9,741 nt of DNA from Spirochaetales bacterium. GTDB taxonomy: Bacteria > Spirochaetota > Spirochaetia > Sphaerochaetales > Sphaerochaetaceae. The notes below the pieces were generated by a model, which was not told where the DNA came from, ran no database searches, and saw only the letters and a list, made by a program, of their open reading frames with translations. The DNA is taken from NCBI GenBank assembly GCA_017632495.1, contig JAGBRG010000054.1, positions 1-9,741 on the forward strand. Reading direction: 5' to 3'. This document shows positions 7,639 through 9,741 of this stretch, in pieces; within the stretch, counting starts at the first letter, position 1; each line of letters starts with the position of its first letter. Both the position numbers and the translations under genes were made by a program.

Positions 7639-7666
7639 ATTTTAACAAATTAGAGCGAATATACAA
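7639..7666 (-). promoter_or_regulatory. Candidate promoter for a leaderless GH57/DUF3536 mRNA
   Basis: On the minus strand, TTGTAT (complement of 7661-7666, 3 of 6) and TAAAAT (complement of 7639-7644, 5 of 6) are 16 bp apart. Transcription would start within 1-2 nt of the ATG at 7631. Together with the lack of any purine-rich ribosome binding site, this points to a leaderless mRNA. The evidence is weak because AT-rich intergenic DNA often contains such boxes. Confidence 0.4.
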
Positions 7667-7721
7667 CTGAAATGATGCGTTTTTTTCAAATCTTCGTCCG
7701 AGGCAAACATAGGCCTAAAGA

Positions 7722-7750
7722 TTGACTAAAGGTGGCCGATTCTCTAGAAT
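7722..7750 (+). promoter_or_regulatory. Strong sigma-70-type promoter of the DUF4912-GH57 pair
   Basis: TTGACT (7722-7727, 5 of 6) and TAGAAT (7745-7750, 5 of 6) are separated by the optimal 17 bp. Transcription should begin near 7757, about 20 nt before the ATG at 7777. An 8-bp palindrome, TAGGCCTA (7710-7717), lies just upstream of the -35 box and could be a protein-binding site, though so short a palindrome may be chance. The promoter runs over a possible GTG start at 7732, which argues against that start being used. Confidence 0.75.
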
Positions 7751-7763
7751 TTCGATATCACAC

Positions 7764-7771
7764 AGAAGGGG
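7764..7771 (+). promoter_or_regulatory. Ribosome binding site that decides the DUF4912 gene start
   Basis: AGAAGGGG ends 5 nt before the ATG at 7777. It selects this ATG rather than the upstream in-frame GTG at 7732, which lies inside the predicted promoter. Confidence 0.7.
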
Positions 7772-7776
7772 TAGTT

Positions 7777-8499
7777 ATGGTTCTTATTAACATTGGAAGC
7801 CTTTCCGAGAACGAGCTTAGGAACATAGCCAGCCAGGAGGATCTGGAAGATTGGGAAACCCTCAGCAGAGATGAGCTCATCGAGGCGCTGGAGGATCTCT
7901 ATGACGATGATGACAGCAGGCTGGAAGGAGACAGCTCCGGAAGCTCCATGCGCAAGTTCGTCAACACTCTCACGGATGTTCAGCTGGAAAACGATCTTTC
8001 TCTTCCGGGAACTGAGCCTCTTCCTGAGTCCTACAACGAAACATCCATACATATGATTCTCAAGGACGCCAACTGGGCCTATGTCTTCTGGAGTCTTTCA
8101 TCACAGCTTGCCTCTGAATTCGAGGACGGCAGCGCAACCCTTGTTCTCAGGAACATCAGGATGAACAGCGACCAGAGCGAGCAGGCCTCCTATGATATTG
8201 AGGTAACTCCATCTGATGACAACTGGACAATCGAGCTTCCCCATCTGGGTTATTCCTATCAGGTCAGCCTGGTGCTGAAAAAAGGGGAGGAGGAGAAGGT
8301 TCTGTGTAAGAGCTCAACCGTATCTACCACAAAGAGCTGGCTCAGTGCCCATCCTGATGAGCTTAGAGACAGCACAACATTCATGACTCTTCTTACCCCT
8401 CTGGTACTCAAGGGTGGAACGGTTCTGGAGAACAAGCAGATCCAGGATCTGATAGATATCATCGACGATGACAGCACTGAAGCGGAGGTCTCAAGATGA
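7777..8499 (+). CDS. Rho_N-like/DUF4912 domain protein
   Basis: 240 aa from the chosen ATG; an in-frame GTG at 7732 would add 15 residues but lies within the promoter. No signal peptide. Residues 9-38 (LSENELRNIA ... LSRDELIEAL) resemble the small helical Rho N-terminal/SAP-like domain found at the front of many DUF4912 proteins. An acidic linker follows (LYDDDD, 41-46, to about residue 75). From about 82 to 205 comes the DUF4912 domain: LPESYNET (82-89), the aromatic core ANWAYVFWSL (98-107), and alternating hydrophobic strands suggesting a beta-sandwich. The C-terminus is again acidic (IIDDDSTEAE, 228-237). Its biochemical role is unknown. The 4-bp ATGA overlap with the downstream GH57 gene implies translational coupling and a related function, for example a glucan-binding or regulatory partner; this is inference. 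Confidence 0.85.
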   Translation: MVLINIGSLSENELRNIASQEDLEDWETLSRDELIEALEDLYDDDDSRLEGDSSGSSMRKFVNTLTDVQLENDLSLPGTEPLPESYNETSIHMILKDANWAYVFWSLSSQLASEFEDGSATLVLRNIRMNSDQSEQASYDIEVTPSDDNWTIELPHLGYSYQVSLVLKKGEEEKVLCKSSTVSTTKSWLSAHPDELRDSTTFMTLLTPLVLKGGTVLENKQIQDLIDIIDDDSTEAEVSR

Positions 8500-9741
8500 A
8501 AAGCAGGCTTAACTTCATTTTCAACGCACACCTTCCGTTTGTCAGACATCCGGAATACCCGAAGTTCCTTGAGGAGGACTGGCTTTACGAGGCCATGAAC
8601 GAGTCCTATCTTCCTCTTCTGAGGATGATGTACCGTCTGAAGAACGACAATGTTCCGTTCAGACTCACTTTCTCACTCAGCCCGACACTCTGCTCGATGC
8701 TCACCGACGAGCTTCTCAACGAGAGGTTTCTGGAGTATCTTGATCAGCACATCGAGCTTGGAGACAAGGAAATCGAGCGCCTGAAGGACGATCCTGAGAA
8801 GAAAGATCTTGCCCAGGCCTTCAGAAACGAAATTGTCCTTAACAAGGCCTTCTATCAGAACGAGTGCCAGGGAAACATCCTTACGGCATTCAATCAGCTT
8901 TCAAACGACGGCCTTCTTGAACTGATTACAACAACCGCAACCCATGCATATCTTCCGGTCTACAAGGACTATCCCATTGCAGTCAATGCACAGATAGAGA
9001 CCGGTGTTCTTGAGCACAGCAGGAACTTCGACAAGATGTCGGACGGCTTCTGGCTCCCCGAGTGCGGTTATTACAACGGTCTTGAGGATCTTCTCAAGCG
9101 CCACAATATCAGCTGGGTCAGCCTTGCATCCCAGTCGCTGATTCTTTCAGCAGACGAGCCTGAGCGCGGCTCCTACAGCCCGATCAGATGCCCGAACGGC
9201 CTGTACTGCTTCATCCGTGATGCAAACCTTGCAAGTCTTGTCTGGTCACCTACAGAAGGCTATCCTGCAGACCCGCTTTACAGAGATTTCTACAGGGACA
9301 TCGGTTTTGACCTTCAGTGGGATTACATCAAACCGTATGTACACGAGCCTGAGGTCAGATCCTTTACAGGATTCAAGTATTATGCCGTCACAGGCGATAC
9401 TGCAGACAAGGTTGTGTACGACATGAAGAAGGCCTCAGAGCGCGCTTCTTCCCATGCCAGGAACTTCATCTATCATGTTCAGAGCAGGACAAAGGGCATC
9501 AAGGCCCTGATTGATATGGATCCCGTCTACACGGTGAGTTTCGATGCCGAGCTTTTCGGACACTGGTGGTATGAGGGAGTCCAGTGGATTGGGTATCTGG
9601 TCAGATTGGTTGCACAGACAGATGATATCAGTCTCATAACTCCGACCGACTTCATCAAGACAAAGCCGATTGTCCAGACAATGAACCCGGCTCCGTCAAG
9701 TTGGGGAGTAGGCGGGTACTCGGCGGTTTGGGTGGACAACA
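8496..9741 (+). CDS. GH57/DUF1957 protein, probable 1,4-alpha-glucan branching enzyme (3' end outside window)
   Basis: The frame stays open from the ATG at 8496 to the window end (415 codons); archaeal and bacterial relatives have about 520-560 residues. GH57 motifs: FNAHLPF (9-15, His12), ATHAYLP (148-154, His150), FWLPECGYYN (185-194, Glu189 as probable nucleophile) and FDAELFGHWWYEG (349-361, Asp350 as probable acid/base). SSWGVGGY follows near the right edge. WLPEC and the D-x-E-x-FGHWW form are typical of the GH57 branching-enzyme/DUF1957 group, whose characterised members transfer alpha-1,4 glucan chains to form alpha-1,6 branches. GGAGG at 8484-8488 lies 7 nt upstream, and the start overlaps the DUF4912 stop in ATGA. 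No signal peptide is seen, so it probably acts in the cytoplasm. Substrate and activity are inferred by family only. Confidence 0.92.
   Translation, partial: MKSRLNFIFNAHLPFVRHPEYPKFLEEDWLYEAMNESYLPLLRMMYRLKNDNVPFRLTFSLSPTLCSMLTDELLNERFLEYLDQHIELGDKEIERLKDDPEKKDLAQAFRNEIVLNKAFYQNECQGNILTAFNQLSNDGLLELITTTATHAYLPVYKDYPIAVNAQIETGVLEHSRNFDKMSDGFWLPECGYYNGLEDLLKRHNISWVSLASQSLILSADEPERGSYSPIRCPNGLYCFIRDANLASLVWSPTEGYPADPLYRDFYRDIGFDLQWDYIKPYVHEPEVRSFTGFKYYAVTGDTADKVVYDMKKASERASSHARNFIYHVQSRTKGIKALIDMDPVYTVSFDAELFGHWWYEGVQWIGYLVRLVAQTDDISLITPTDFIKTKPIVQTMNPAPSSWGVGGYSAVWVDN

Noticed and set aside
7732..7776. GTG start adding 15 residues to the DUF4912 protein
   Set aside because: It lies between the -35 and -10 boxes of a near-consensus promoter, and the ATG at 7777 has a better ribosome binding site.
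5367..9741. Phage, insertion sequence, toxin-antitoxin or defence island
   Set aside because: No transposase, integrase, terminal repeats or small paired ORFs are seen, and all large frames belong to metabolic, transport or repair families.

Overview
The window looks like ordinary chromosomal DNA from a bacterium of moderate GC content. It starts inside the 3' part of a 5S rRNA gene, so the end of an rRNA operon lies at the left edge, and it ends inside a glycoside hydrolase gene. A spirochaete (Treponema/Sphaerochaeta-like) is my best guess. It rests on remembered gene content: an SLC45-like MFS carrier, a DegT-like gene beside nadK-recN, and a DUF4912 gene beside GH57 genes. No marker in the window proves it.

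Layout. (1) Positions 1-300 hold the 5S rRNA end, a short AT-rich spacer with a 41-bp tandem repeat, and a strong hairpin terminator. (2) A minus-strand MFS sugar-type transporter gene (301-1674) converges on the rRNA operon. It has its own promoter and a hairpin at the predicted 5' end of its mRNA. (3) A divergent plus-strand operon follows: a DegT/DnrJ/EryC1-like protein that seems to lack the catalytic lysine, NAD kinase (nadK), and the DNA-repair ATPase recN. nadK and recN overlap by 8 bp. (4) A minus-strand gene for a 754-aa GH57/DUF3536 protein meets recN stop-to-stop with no intervening base. (5) After a 145-bp divergent promoter region comes a plus-strand pair with overlapping stop and start: a Rho_N-like/DUF4912 protein and a GH57/DUF1957 protein resembling 1,4-alpha-glucan branching enzyme, cut by the window end.

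How the genes work together. nadK-recN is a widespread neighbourhood of NADP synthesis and double-strand-break repair. The right-hand part is the most interesting: two different GH57 subfamilies share a divergent control region with a DUF4912 protein of unknown function, which suggests an alpha-glucan (glycogen-like) synthesis or remodelling module. Both GH57 proteins keep the expected catalytic Glu and Asp. Two genes (the DegT-like gene and GH57/DUF3536) lack a Shine-Dalgarno sequence and have a TAAAAT box just before the start codon, so they may be read from leaderless mRNAs, while the other genes have good ribosome binding sites.
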